A DNA stretch of 9,323 bases from an uncultured Clostridia bacterium (GCA_947165615.1 CAMVBD010000027.1:1-9323), one strand, 5' to 3'; counted from the stretch's first letter, positions 1 to 7,332 are shown. Notes: generated by a model from the letters alone, not told the origin. Translations and numbers: made by a program.

Positions 1-1
1 G

Positions 2-2578
2 GCGCAGGAAGAATTCGAAAAACAGTTCGCAAACGTTGACATCGGCATCCAGAACAACACCGAATCCTATCAGCAAGCGATGATCGACTATTCGAATCAA
101 AGCGCGCTTCTGAATGAGAAAAAGGCGGAGTACAATCAAAAGGCCGCCGAACTGCAGTCGAATATCGCGGCGTATGACTCGGCGTTAAAAGAGTATAACG
201 ACGGCGTCACGACCGTTCAGACCCTGCGCACGAGTCTGGAGAATACGCAGGAACTGATCGACGCCGCGCAAAGCATGCTGCAGCGGCTCGGCGACTCACA
301 GGTCTCCGGGCTTTCCAACGATCAGGTACAAACCATTCTTTCCATCATGCAGACGGCTTACCCCGAACTCTACAATTCGGTCACGTCGCTCAGCGCCGGA
401 GGACTGGCAAGGGACGTCATTGCGAATCTGACCCCATTTTTGGAGACGGAAAAGGCCAAACTTGCCAAGCAGCAGGAAGAACTGGACGAGGCGCAGGCGA
501 TGCTCAACGCCCAAAAGACGATTCTGGACCAGAAAAAACTGGAACTGGAAACCGCGACCCTGCAAAGCAACGAAGCGCAGCGGGAACTGAGCGCCGCGGA
601 GGCGGAACTGCAGGGATACGAACAACTGCTGCAAAGCATGGGCGTCAACCTGCAGAATGCGCAGTTGCAGGCTGCCCTGAAAAAAATGGAAGCGCAGACG
701 AAACTGAGCGAACTGGAAACGCAGATAAAAGCCGCGCCCGCCCAACTTGAGACCGCGCTTGCCACCAAGGCGTCCATTGAATCCCAACTGGAAACAGGAC
801 TTGCCTGGGCAAAAGAAAAACTCGCGGACGCACGACTGCTTTATAACAAACTGGACGACGTCGAATGGGATATTTACGACCGCGGCGACACGCCGGGCTA
901 TACCGGCTACGGGCAGGCGGTCCGGAATATCGAGATCATTTCGAACATTTTCCCGATTTTCTTTTTTCTTATTTCTTCCCTTGTCGTGCTTACGACCGTG
1001 ACGCGCCTTGTGGACGAAGACCGGACGCTCATCGGGACCTATAAGGCGCTCGGATACAAAAACGGCGCGATCCTGTCGAAATATGTGATTTATACCCTGC
1101 TCGCGGGGATCCTCGGCGCGGGGCTCGGGATGGGACTCGGTTTCCGCCTGATCCCAATGGCGGTCAGCGCGGCCTATTCCATCATGTACGATCTGCCGCC
1201 CATGACCTACGTGTTTCCGGTCAACTGGGCGCTGGTCGGACTGGGCATTGCGCTGCTGTCCACGGTCATTGTGACGATTCTTGCCGTACTGGGCAATCTC
1301 AGAAAAGCCCCCGCCGTTTTGATGCGGCCGAAAGCCCCGAAAAAGGGCAAGCGGATCTTTTTGGAATATATCCCCTTTATCTGGAAGCGGCTGAGTTTTT
1401 CGCTGAAAGTCACGCTGAGGAATATCCTCCGCAACAAGAGCCGGTTCCTTATGACCCTGATCGGGATTGCCGGCTGTACGGCCATGCTGCTCGGTAGCGT
1501 CGGTTTTTATAATTCGATCGCCGCCATCAAGGAAAAACAATATGACACGCCGGACGCCATTTCCAAATACGACCTGCAAATCGTATTCGACAATCCGCAG
1601 ACGTCGCCCGTCCATTCGGCGGAATATACCGCGCTTTCACGCGACAGCCGCATCTCCTCGATGTGTCTGATCTCCATGAAAAACACGACTGCATTCAGCG
1701 AGCGGTCTGACAAAACGCTCGAAACCTATCTGCTGTGCCCGGAGAATCCGGAACGGCTGACGGATTTCTTTACGCTGCGATCCCGCACCGATCCGGAGAC
1801 GACTTATACGCTCGGAGACGAGGGCGCCGTAATCACGGAAAAACTCGCAAGGGATACAAAAACGCAGGTCGGAGATGAAATCTCCTTCCGTGATGCAAAC
1901 AATGAGACGTTTTCCGTTCCGGTGTCGGCAATCGTGGAAAACTACACGTTCCATTACATTTTCCTGTCGCCTTCCCTCTACGGCAAAGTCATCGGACAGG
2001 CGCCTGTCTACACCTATGCGATCGGAACGCTGTCAGACGGACTCAAGTCGTCGGGAGGTTTGGATCTCGACGCACTGAAGGGTTTGATGGCAACCGATTT
2101 TATGCGGCAGCCCGGCGTTACCACGGTCGCCTTCACAAGCGAAACGACCAAGAGCATCGGCGAGATCACAAACGCGTTGTCACTTGTCATCGTGATCTTC
2201 TTTGTCTCCGCCCTGACGCTTGCGGTCGTCGTCCTGTATAACCTTGCGAACATCAACATCATCGAGCGCACCAGAGAACTCGCGACGCTTAAGGTCCTCG
2301 GCTTTAACGAAAGCGAGGTCGGACATTACATTTTGCGCGAAAACGTGACGGTCTCCTTCTTCGGGATCATGTTCGGCATCGGGCTCGGTATTGGGCTGCA
2401 CAGGCTTCTGATCACCTACACCGCGATCGACACCGTTATGTACGGACAGAGCATCCGCCCGTGGGCCTATGTTCTGTCGGTCTCTCTGACCATTCTTATT
2501 ATTGCCGCCGTCAACGTGATCCTGCGGCGCAAAACCAAACGGATCGACATGGTCGAATCCCTGAAATCCGTGGAATAA
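2..2578 (+). CDS. FtsX/MacB-type ABC transporter permease with long extracytoplasmic coiled coil (5' partial)
   Basis: This is probably the membrane subunit of an ABC transporter. The reading frame is open to the left edge (26 codons precede the first in-window ATG at 80), so the true start lies outside. Numbered from that ATG, residues 1 to about 275 are Glu/Gln/Lys/Ala/Leu-rich heptad-like sequence, predicted to be coiled coil outside the membrane. Three hydrophobic segments follow (about 290-312, 335-360, 382-405), with the FtsX-like stretch TRLVDEDRTLIGTYKALGYK after the first. A second module begins with LRNILRNKSRF, a membrane segment at about 455-477, an extracytoplasmic domain at about 480-690, and three more segments (about 700-725, 754-777, 795-818). 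The second module repeats the family motif as ERTRELATLKVLGF. Two FtsX modules with an inserted coiled coil fit large permeases common in Firmicutes. No ATPase gene is visible; it may lie upstream. Substrate unknown. It converges on the minus-strand acyl-carrier block, so it is not in that operon. Confidence 0.88.
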   Translation, partial: AQEEFEKQFANVDIGIQNNTESYQQAMIDYSNQSALLNEKKAEYNQKAAELQSNIAAYDSALKEYNDGVTTVQTLRTSLENTQELIDAAQSMLQRLGDSQVSGLSNDQVQTILSIMQTAYPELYNSVTSLSAGGLARDVIANLTPFLETEKAKLAKQQEELDEAQAMLNAQKTILDQKKLELETATLQSNEAQRELSAAEAELQGYEQLLQSMGVNLQNAQLQAALKKMEAQTKLSELETQIKAAPAQLETALATKASIESQLETGLAWAKEKLADARLLYNKLDDVEWDIYDRGDTPGYTGYGQAVRNIEIISNIFPIFFFLISSLVVLTTVTRLVDEDRTLIGTYKALGYKNGAILSKYVIYTLLAGILGAGLGMGLGFRLIPMAVSAAYSIMYDLPPMTYVFPVNWALVGLGIALLSTVIVTILAVLGNLRKAPAVLMRPKAPKKGKRIFLEYIPFIWKRLSFSLKVTLRNILRNKSRFLMTLIGIAGCTAMLLGSVGFYNSIAAIKEKQYDTPDAISKYDLQIVFDNPQTSPVHSAEYTALSRDSRISSMCLISMKNTTAFSERSDKTLETYLLCPENPERLTDFFTLRSRTDPETTYTLGDEGAVITEKLARDTKTQVGDEISFRDANNETFSVPVSAIVENYTFHYIFLSPSLYGKVIGQAPVYTYAIGTLSDGLKSSGGLDLDALKGLMATDFMRQPGVTTVAFTSETTKSIGEITNALSLVIVIFFVSALTLAVVVLYNLANINIIERTRELATLKVLGFNESEVGHYILRENVTVSFFGIMFGIGLGIGLHRLLITYTAIDTVMYGQSIRPWAYVLSVSLTILIIAAVNVILRRKTKRIDMVESLKSVE

Positions 2579-2593
2579 GCGCCGGATAACAGT

Positions 2594-2633
2594 ACAGACC
2601 CGCCTGTTTGACGGGTCTGTTTTTCTTTCTTTT
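2594..2633 (+). terminator. Intrinsic terminator of the ABC permease gene
   Basis: A perfect 9-bp stem (ACAGACCCG at 2594-2602 pairing with CGGGTCTGT at 2612-2620) with a 9-base loop is followed by a T-rich run with two C interruptions. It starts 15 bases after the permease stop codon. Read on the minus strand, the hairpin is preceded by an A-rich run but followed by few T residues, so it should work mainly for the plus-strand gene. It may also help end the converging operon, whose last stop codon lies only a few bases away. Confidence 0.85.
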
Positions 2634-2635
2634 GC

Positions 2636-3271
2636 TTATTTCGGAAGGGAGCCGTTTTCGAGCAGGTGGACGACAAGCCTGGTGCTTCTGAGGTCCAGAC
2701 CGCCCTTCGCGCCGTCGCGGTGGATCGCGCGGTCGATCTCGTCCGGACTGCGAAGCAGCATCCTGCTGTTGACCGGGGCGTTGTCCTCGAGCAGCAGCAC
2801 GTAGCCGTTCACCCAGACGGGCAGGTCGTTTTCCCGCAAAAAATGACCGAGGATGAAGACCTGGCGCTTGACCTGCCGCAAGGGGTTTTTGACGGTCTTG
2901 ACGTAGACCTTGCCGCCCCTGCTGCGGTGGTATTTTGTCCAGTTGAAGTCGTTTTCACTGCCCTCCAGCCGGCCGGAGTAATTCTTGACTTCAATAATGA
3001 ATACGCCGTTCCGGTTGACGACGACGTTGTCAAGCTCCGTCGTTTTGCCCTCATACGTCACGGGGACGTTTGTCAGCAGCCGGTCCCCTTCCCGCAGGAT
3101 CTTGACGATTACACCGGTCGCGATCTCCTCCCCGCGCCGGCCGGCGACGTCGGATTCTTTGGCGGCGTCGCGGTTGAGCCGTTTTGTCAGAATGACGCCC
3201 AGCGCGATCACGGCGGAAAGGACGGCAGCCGCGATAAGGATCACGGGGATCAGAAAGGCTTGATCGGTCAA
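2636..3271 (-). CDS. Membrane-anchored NERD-domain (nuclease-related) protein
   Basis: This 211-residue protein has one N-terminal hydrophobic segment (about residues 5-29), then a basic linker and a NERD domain from about 43 onward. Visible NERD features are GRRGEE (45-50), TELDNVVV (78-85), GVFIIEVKNYSG (89-100) and KNPLRQVKRQ (128-137). E79, D81, E94 and K96 form the D/ExK arrangement of restriction-like nuclease folds. The family is named for this predicted nuclease similarity; most members have no known function, and DNA cleavage here is inference. The start is a TTG at 3271-3269 overlapping the TGA of the phosphopantetheinyl transferase (TTGA, 4-base overlap), preceded by a strong AAGGAGGG at 3284-3277 with 5-base spacing. 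This arrangement predicts translational coupling. It is the last gene of the operon. Its role next to acyl-carrier chemistry is unexplained, and it may simply be cotranscribed. Confidence 0.85.
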   Translation of the reverse strand: MTDQAFLIPVILIAAAVLSAVIALGVILTKRLNRDAAKESDVAGRRGEEIATGVIVKILREGDRLLTNVPVTYEGKTTELDNVVVNRNGVFIIEVKNYSGRLEGSENDFNWTKYHRSRGGKVYVKTVKNPLRQVKRQVFILGHFLRENDLPVWVNGYVLLLEDNAPVNSRMLLRSPDEIDRAIHRDGAKGGLDLRSTRLVVHLLENGSLPK

Positions 3272-3879
3272 AGCGTCCCTCCTTCCTCATAGGCGCACAG
3301 CATGTAGTCGCCGAGCCGTTCCAAATGCTTTTCGTAAGCGCGGAATTCCGCGTATTTCGTCTCGCGGGTAAGCCCGGTCCCCCACGCCTTGCCCAGCGCC
3401 TCTTTAAAAGTCCAGATTTCAAACAGACGGGACAAAACATCCGGTTCCGTCAAAAGCTCGACGTCCGGCGCCGCAGGTTCGCCGAAAACGTACCGCAGAT
3501 CGTCCTCACAGCAGAAATAGCGCGTGATACGGGGCATGACCGGGCGGATAAGCTCGACGTCCACGCCGACCTCTCCCCTGTCGGACAGAGCCAGCGCGAT
3601 CCACTCCCCCGAATGGGCGTAAGAAAACCGGGTCGGAAACGCGGGTGCGTAGGGCTTTCCGGCGTCAGTGAGAAGGATCTCGATGTCGGCGGGGTTGACG
3701 CCGTACCGGGACGACAAAGCGCGCCGTACCGCGCAGTCCGCAGCGATACAGCATTTTCTGTCTGCCTCACGCCGATAGGCGCGGCATTTCTCCTGCCGTG
3801 CCGGACTCATGTCGGCAAAGGCGGCGGCGTATTCTTCCTCGGTCAGGTCTTCCGTGCGAAGCGTTAAAAGTTCCATCAT
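3268..3879 (-). CDS. 4'-phosphopantetheinyl transferase, Sfp family
   Basis: The enzyme moves 4'-phosphopantetheine from coenzyme A to a conserved serine of a carrier protein, turning apo into holo form. The 203-residue length is somewhat short for the Sfp class (about 220-240) but all core motifs are present. These are GKPYAP (74-79), FSYAHSGEWIALALS (85-99), GVDVELIRP (105-113, with metal-binding D107 and E109) and WTFKEALGKAWGTGL (156-170, with E160 and K164). The immediate upstream gene encodes an acyl carrier protein, the obvious substrate. The short AcpS type normally serves fatty-acid ACP, so an Sfp-type enzyme here suggests a dedicated secondary pathway; that is inference. The start is the first of two tandem ATGs (3879-3877). 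No convincing Shine-Dalgarno precedes it, because the space is taken by a hairpin. Confidence 0.93.
   Translation of the reverse strand: MMELLTLRTEDLTEEEYAAAFADMSPARQEKCRAYRREADRKCCIAADCAVRRALSSRYGVNPADIEILLTDAGKPYAPAFPTRFSYAHSGEWIALALSDRGEVGVDVELIRPVMPRITRYFCCEDDLRYVFGEPAAPDVELLTEPDVLSRLFEIWTFKEALGKAWGTGLTRETKYAEFRAYEKHLERLGDYMLCAYEEGGTL
3277..3284 (-). promoter_or_regulatory. Strong Shine-Dalgarno site deciding the TTG start of the NERD gene
   Basis: AAGGAGGG lies inside the 3' end of the phosphopantetheinyl transferase gene, five bases before TTG 3271-3269. No ATG in this frame is better placed, and the hydrophobic anchor begins directly after this TTG, so the non-ATG start is well supported. 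Confidence 0.8.
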
Positions 3880-3886
3880 ACACAGA

Positions 3887-3913
3887 CGGAGCCGGGATGC
3901 TGTCCCGGCTCCG
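3887..3913 (-). promoter_or_regulatory. Perfect 11-bp hairpin between the ACP and phosphopantetheinyl transferase genes
   Basis: CGGAGCCGGGA (3887-3897) pairs perfectly with TCCCGGCTCCG (3903-3913) around a 5-base loop. In the operon direction it starts 13 bases after the ACP stop and ends 7 bases before the transferase ATG. It is followed by TCTGTGT, not a proper U-tract, so it should be at most a leaky terminator, an mRNA-stabilising 3' end for the ACP message, or a brake on transferase translation. On the plus strand it is followed by ATTTTT and would be a better terminator, but no plus-strand gene needs one there. Confidence 0.7.
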
Positions 3914-3926
3914 ATTTTTCCGGATC

Positions 3927-4154
3927 TTATTCCATGTATTCCTCAATGACGCGGATGGCGTCCTCGACGGTCTCAAGGCCCATGGCCTCTCTGTCCGGGA
4001 TCTCAACGTCGAATTCTTCCTCGATTTCAACGGCAAGATTGACAAGCTCCAGCGAATTGAGTCCGAGATCGGTGCGGATGTTGGTCTCGAGGGTGATCTC
4101 TTCCGGGTCGATATCCACGAATTCGCAGATGATATTTCTCATTCTTTCAAGCAT
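3927..4154 (-). CDS. Acyl carrier protein (discrete, operon-specific)
   Basis: This 75-residue, strongly acidic protein is a typical free-standing carrier protein of four helices. The phosphopantetheine attachment serine is S34 in LGLNSLELVNL (30-40). Most fatty-acid ACPs read DSL at this point; here the aspartate is asparagine (NSL). The following helix with EIEEEFDVEIPD (43-54) matches the family's recognition helix region. A clear AAGGAG (4168-4163) lies 8 bases before the ATG and overlaps the stop codon region of the upstream acyl ligase (14-base gap). It most likely carries the acyl or aminoacyl thioester made by the ligase and hands it to the condensation-domain protein. Whether it could also serve fatty-acid synthesis cannot be told here, but no fab genes are present. 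Confidence 0.94.
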   Translation of the reverse strand: MLERMRNIICEFVDIDPEEITLETNIRTDLGLNSLELVNLAVEIEEEFDVEIPDREAMGLETVEDAIRVIEEYME

Positions 4155-4168
4155 AGTTCTGTCTCCTT

Positions 4169-5923
4169 TTATGCGTTTTTCAGACTTTCGTAATACCGGT
4201 CCTCCACCTTTTTGCGGATGACCTTGCGGGTGGAGTTGATCTCAAATTCCGTGGTCGAAACAAACACGTCGTTGATGCGCTTGTAGGCGGGAAGAAGTTT
4301 GTTGACGGCGGTCACGTCGTCGCTGACCTTCTGTTTGAGTTCCTCCTCGGTAAGGTCCGGGAAGTCCGCGGGGTCCACCTGGAAGGCGCCGACGATGATC
4401 TTCTGCGGACGGCCGTTGATCGGCTTTTCGCCCTCGAACACCACCACCTCATGGATGTAGTCGATGTGCTCCATGCAGAAGGCCTCGACCTCCTCCGGGA
4501 AAACGTTTTTGCCGTTGTCGAGGATGATGAGGTTCTTTTTTCTGCCGACGATATAGAGAAGGCCCTTGTCGTCCGTGCGGCCGTAGTCGCCGGTCTTGAA
4601 CCAGCCGTCCTCAAAGGACGCTTTGGTGGCTTCCTCGTCCTTATAATAGCCCTTGGTGACGTTTTCGCCGCGGATCCAGATCTCGCCCACGCCGTCCTTG
4701 TCGGGGTCGTGGATCTTGAACTGCGCCTTCGGGAAGGCTTTGCCCGCGCATTCGGGGTTGCCGCGCACGTCGAGGTTCAGGGTGACCGTGGGAGAGGATT
4801 CCGTCAGGCCGTAGCCGTTATAGATATTGAAGCCGATGTCGCACAGGCACTTGACGTACTCAATGCGGGAGGGCGCGCCGCCGCAGGAAAAGGTCGGAAA
4901 CTTCCCGCCGAATTTTTCCGCGATCTGAGAGAAGAGTTTGGGACGGATGTCGATGCCGACCTTCATGAGGGCGTTTGAGATCCTGATGCCCTTTTTGAGC
5001 ACCTCGGTGCGGCCGGTCTGCTCGGCGGTCTTCCAGATCGTGTTGTAGATCGTGTCGATGACGAGCGGGACGATCGCCATGGCGTCGGGCTTAAACAGCT
5101 GCAGGTTTTTCTGGAAATTTTTGAGGCTGTCGTTGATGTAGACCGTGGCGTTCATATAAAGCGCCGTCAGGATGTTGCAGGACAGTTCGTAAACGTGGTT
5201 CATCGGCAGCAGCGAAATGGAGGAGTACTCCGGCGGGATGGATTCCAGCACGCCGTCCGCGTTCTGCGCGAAATTGCCGTGGGTGAGCATGACGCCCTTG
5301 TTGACGCCGGTCGTGCCGGACGTAAAGACGATGGCGGCAAGGTCGTCCTTGCGGACCTCTGCGTCGATATACCCGCGCTCGCCCTCGGCGATCAGCTTGC
5401 GGCCTTCCTCGAGCAGCCCCTCGAAGGAGAGGATGTTTTCTTCGGGATAGTCCTTATTGAAGCAGATGCCCACCGTGCAGGCCTCGTCGTGGCCGAGGTG
5501 GTATTTCGCGGTCTTTTGGTACATTTTGGAGAAAAACACGCCCTCGACGTCCGCTTTTGAAAGCAGCATGGAGATGGTGTCGTCCGTCAGCTCCTTGTCA
5601 ATGGGAACGATGACGCCCACGCCGCAGGTCACGGCAAAATAGGCGACGACCCACGCGTAGGAGTTTTCGGACACGATGCCGAGATGCTTGCCCTTGAAGC
5701 CGTGATGCAGCAGCGCCGTGCCGAGTGCGAAGACGTCGCTGCGGAACTCACGCACCGTATGCTGGATGATCTCTTCCTTGCGCTTCTCGACCATGCAGAT
5801 GCGGTCGCCGTAGACTTCCATGCGCTCGATGATCTGCTTTAGGGTGAGGAGTTCTCCCATCATGTGGACCTGATGGCGGATCCGCGCGAGTTCTTTTTTC
5901 TCTTTTTTGGTAAATTCAGCCAT
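4169..5923 (-). CDS. AMP-forming acyl-CoA/acyl-ACP ligase (ANL superfamily, long-chain fatty-acid ligase-like)
   Basis: This 584-residue cytoplasmic enzyme should activate a carboxylic acid with ATP to an acyl-adenylate and then form a thioester. All core ANL motifs are visible: phosphate-binding FTSGTTGVNKG (200-210), YNGYGLTESSPT (368-379), the ATP-ribose aspartate region WFKTGDYG (441-448), the hinge GRKKNLIILDNGKNVFPEE (460-478), and the C-terminal NSTRKVIRKK (563-572), where K567 is the likely adenylation lysine. Overall pattern is closest to long-chain fatty-acid ligases rather than amino-acid adenylation domains; no carrier domain is fused. Because ACP and phosphopantetheinyl transferase genes follow directly, the acceptor thiol may be holo-ACP rather than coenzyme A (inference). 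The start ATG at 5923 has an AAGGAGG five bases upstream that overlaps the stop codon of the condensation-domain gene, so translation is probably coupled. Substrate not predictable by eye. Confidence 0.93.
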   Translation of the reverse strand: MAEFTKKEKKELARIRHQVHMMGELLTLKQIIERMEVYGDRICMVEKRKEEIIQHTVREFRSDVFALGTALLHHGFKGKHLGIVSENSYAWVVAYFAVTCGVGVIVPIDKELTDDTISMLLSKADVEGVFFSKMYQKTAKYHLGHDEACTVGICFNKDYPEENILSFEGLLEEGRKLIAEGERGYIDAEVRKDDLAAIVFTSGTTGVNKGVMLTHGNFAQNADGVLESIPPEYSSISLLPMNHVYELSCNILTALYMNATVYINDSLKNFQKNLQLFKPDAMAIVPLVIDTIYNTIWKTAEQTGRTEVLKKGIRISNALMKVGIDIRPKLFSQIAEKFGGKFPTFSCGGAPSRIEYVKCLCDIGFNIYNGYGLTESSPTVTLNLDVRGNPECAGKAFPKAQFKIHDPDKDGVGEIWIRGENVTKGYYKDEEATKASFEDGWFKTGDYGRTDDKGLLYIVGRKKNLIILDNGKNVFPEEVEAFCMEHIDYIHEVVVFEGEKPINGRPQKIIVGAFQVDPADFPDLTEEELKQKVSDDVTAVNKLLPAYKRINDVFVSTTEFEINSTRKVIRKKVEDRYYESLKNA

Positions 5924-5933
5924 GTCGTCCTCC

Positions 5934-7316
5934 TTATTCGGCCTTTACGCCGTCCATCAGTTTGCCGATGGTCGTATCGGGCGCGTCGATGCCCTTGAGA
6001 ATGATGTCCACCATGTTGTCGTGGAGATTTTTGACGTCCTCGGGTGTGACGATCTTTACGCGGTACATATAGTGCATCATGATGCCGCCGGTCTCGGGAT
6101 CGGGATAGCAGATGGCGTAGAGGGGATTAAAGTAATGACCGAGGTTGTAGGTCTCGAAGTCGACCTGCATGTCGCCCATCTGATCCACGGGGATCGGCAG
6201 CCACGAGAACATGAACGCGGCGACGCCCTCGGTGGTGGCGTGATGATACATCTTCATAAGCATGCCCCTTGCGAAGATGAAGGGAAAGCTCAGATGCCGG
6301 TAAAGCGCCGTGCGCACGCGGAAAATCTCGTCAAGGCCCTCCTTGAAGGTCGCGGTCTCGGGAATGATGGTACGTACCTGCAGCGTCTGCGCCATGCAGC
6401 CGCCGGTCTGCATATCCTTGTAGGACACGCGCTTGGAGCACATCAGGTTATAGAACACGTCTTCCGTCCGGTAGTTGATGGCGGAGCAGTAGGTGCGCAT
6501 GGCAAAGGTGAACAGGCTTTCGGGCGCGACGTTGTTCTGACGGCAGAAGTCGAAGATCTTTGTCGCCTTTTCCTTGTCGATGGGAAAGGCGATGACCTTG
6601 GCCTTGGAATTCTGCGGGGCGTAAGCGGCCTTTGTGACGTGCAGATCGGGGTTCCCGGTCTTTTTGCGTTCCTTTTCAAGGAGCGCCGGACCGTGCACGC
6701 CGGCATAGAAGGGCTCGCCGCCCTTGGCGAAGTACTCCGCGTAAAACGCCCGGCCCTTCGCGAGCCGCTTTTCGTCGGAGGATTTTTCGAGTTCCTTGAC
6801 GATGTACTCCTCATAGGAATAGAGGGGCGCGGGCATATCCTCGCCTTTTAACAGCGCCTTATAGATATTCAACAGGTCGTAGAAAAAGACCATCATGCCC
6901 ATGGCGTCGATGGCAAGGTGCGAGCAGCAGAGATACACGCCCTTTTTGCCGTCGGCGGCCACAAAGAAGTATATGCGCAGGATCTCGTCCTTTAAGAAGC
7001 GCACGGGCTTCTGCGCGTCCTTCTGGAAGAACGCGTCCTGCTCCTCTTTGGAGGTAAAATGCAGGATCGGAACGCTTTCCACCCGGTAGGAATCCAAAAA
7101 ATACTGCTTTAACTGTCCCTTGACCTGTTTGAAGCGCAGGCGCAGGGAGTCGTTGCGGGCGTACTCGATATTCAGCGCCTTTGTAAGCAGTTCAAAGTCG
7201 ATATCCTTATTGACGGAAAAGGACGTGGGGATCTGCACGATCTGCTTGTGGGGGCTGAATTTGACCATCAGGTACATATTGAGCTGCGAAGGGATCAAAT
7301 CGTAATAATTCGGCAT
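5934..7316 (-). CDS. Stand-alone condensation-domain / acyltransferase protein (HHxxxDG superfamily)
   Basis: This 460-residue protein spans about the length of one nonribosomal-peptide condensation domain and carries nothing else. The active-site motif appears as CSHLAIDAMG (131-140): the catalytic second histidine is H133 and the structural aspartate D137, while the first His is Ser and the Gly is Ala. N-terminal SQLNMYLMVK (10-19) and RNDSLRLRF (54-62) resemble the conserved first motifs of the fold, and the C-terminal half (about 240-450) fits the second lobe. It should transfer an acyl group from a carrier thioester to an amine or alcohol; related families include PapA-type and wax-ester/DGAT acyltransferases. 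The frame runs 23 codons further upstream, but AGGAAGG at 7330-7324, 7 bases before ATG 7316, and the start of domain similarity favour the shorter form. First gene of the five-gene operon. Acceptor unknown. Confidence 0.82.
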   Translation of the reverse strand: MPNYYDLIPSQLNMYLMVKFSPHKQIVQIPTSFSVNKDIDFELLTKALNIEYARNDSLRLRFKQVKGQLKQYFLDSYRVESVPILHFTSKEEQDAFFQKDAQKPVRFLKDEILRIYFFVAADGKKGVYLCCSHLAIDAMGMMVFFYDLLNIYKALLKGEDMPAPLYSYEEYIVKELEKSSDEKRLAKGRAFYAEYFAKGGEPFYAGVHGPALLEKERKKTGNPDLHVTKAAYAPQNSKAKVIAFPIDKEKATKIFDFCRQNNVAPESLFTFAMRTYCSAINYRTEDVFYNLMCSKRVSYKDMQTGGCMAQTLQVRTIIPETATFKEGLDEIFRVRTALYRHLSFPFIFARGMLMKMYHHATTEGVAAFMFSWLPIPVDQMGDMQVDFETYNLGHYFNPLYAICYPDPETGGIMMHYMYRVKIVTPEDVKNLHDNMVDIILKGIDAPDTTIGKLMDGVKAE

Positions 7317-7332
7317 AGACGCACCTTCCTGC

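Noticed and set aside
296..1615. Long minus-strand open frame (439 codons) opposite the permease gene
   Set aside because: It is antisense to a clear FtsX permease, its translation is rich in Arg, Gly, Gln and Phe without any domain pattern, and it has no plausible ribosome site or context. It reflects codon bias of the plus-strand gene.
2666..3292. Plus-strand open frame (208 codons) almost exactly opposite the NERD gene
   Set aside because: The opposite strand shows the ELDNVVV and EVKNYSG NERD motifs and a strong ribosome site. The plus frame has no motif and a low-complexity Val/Asp/Pro composition.
5907..6851. Long plus-strand open frame (314 codons) opposite the condensation-domain gene
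   Set aside because: The translation is His/Val/Gly/Asp-rich with no recognisable motif, and the opposite strand encodes a complete condensation domain with good start signals.
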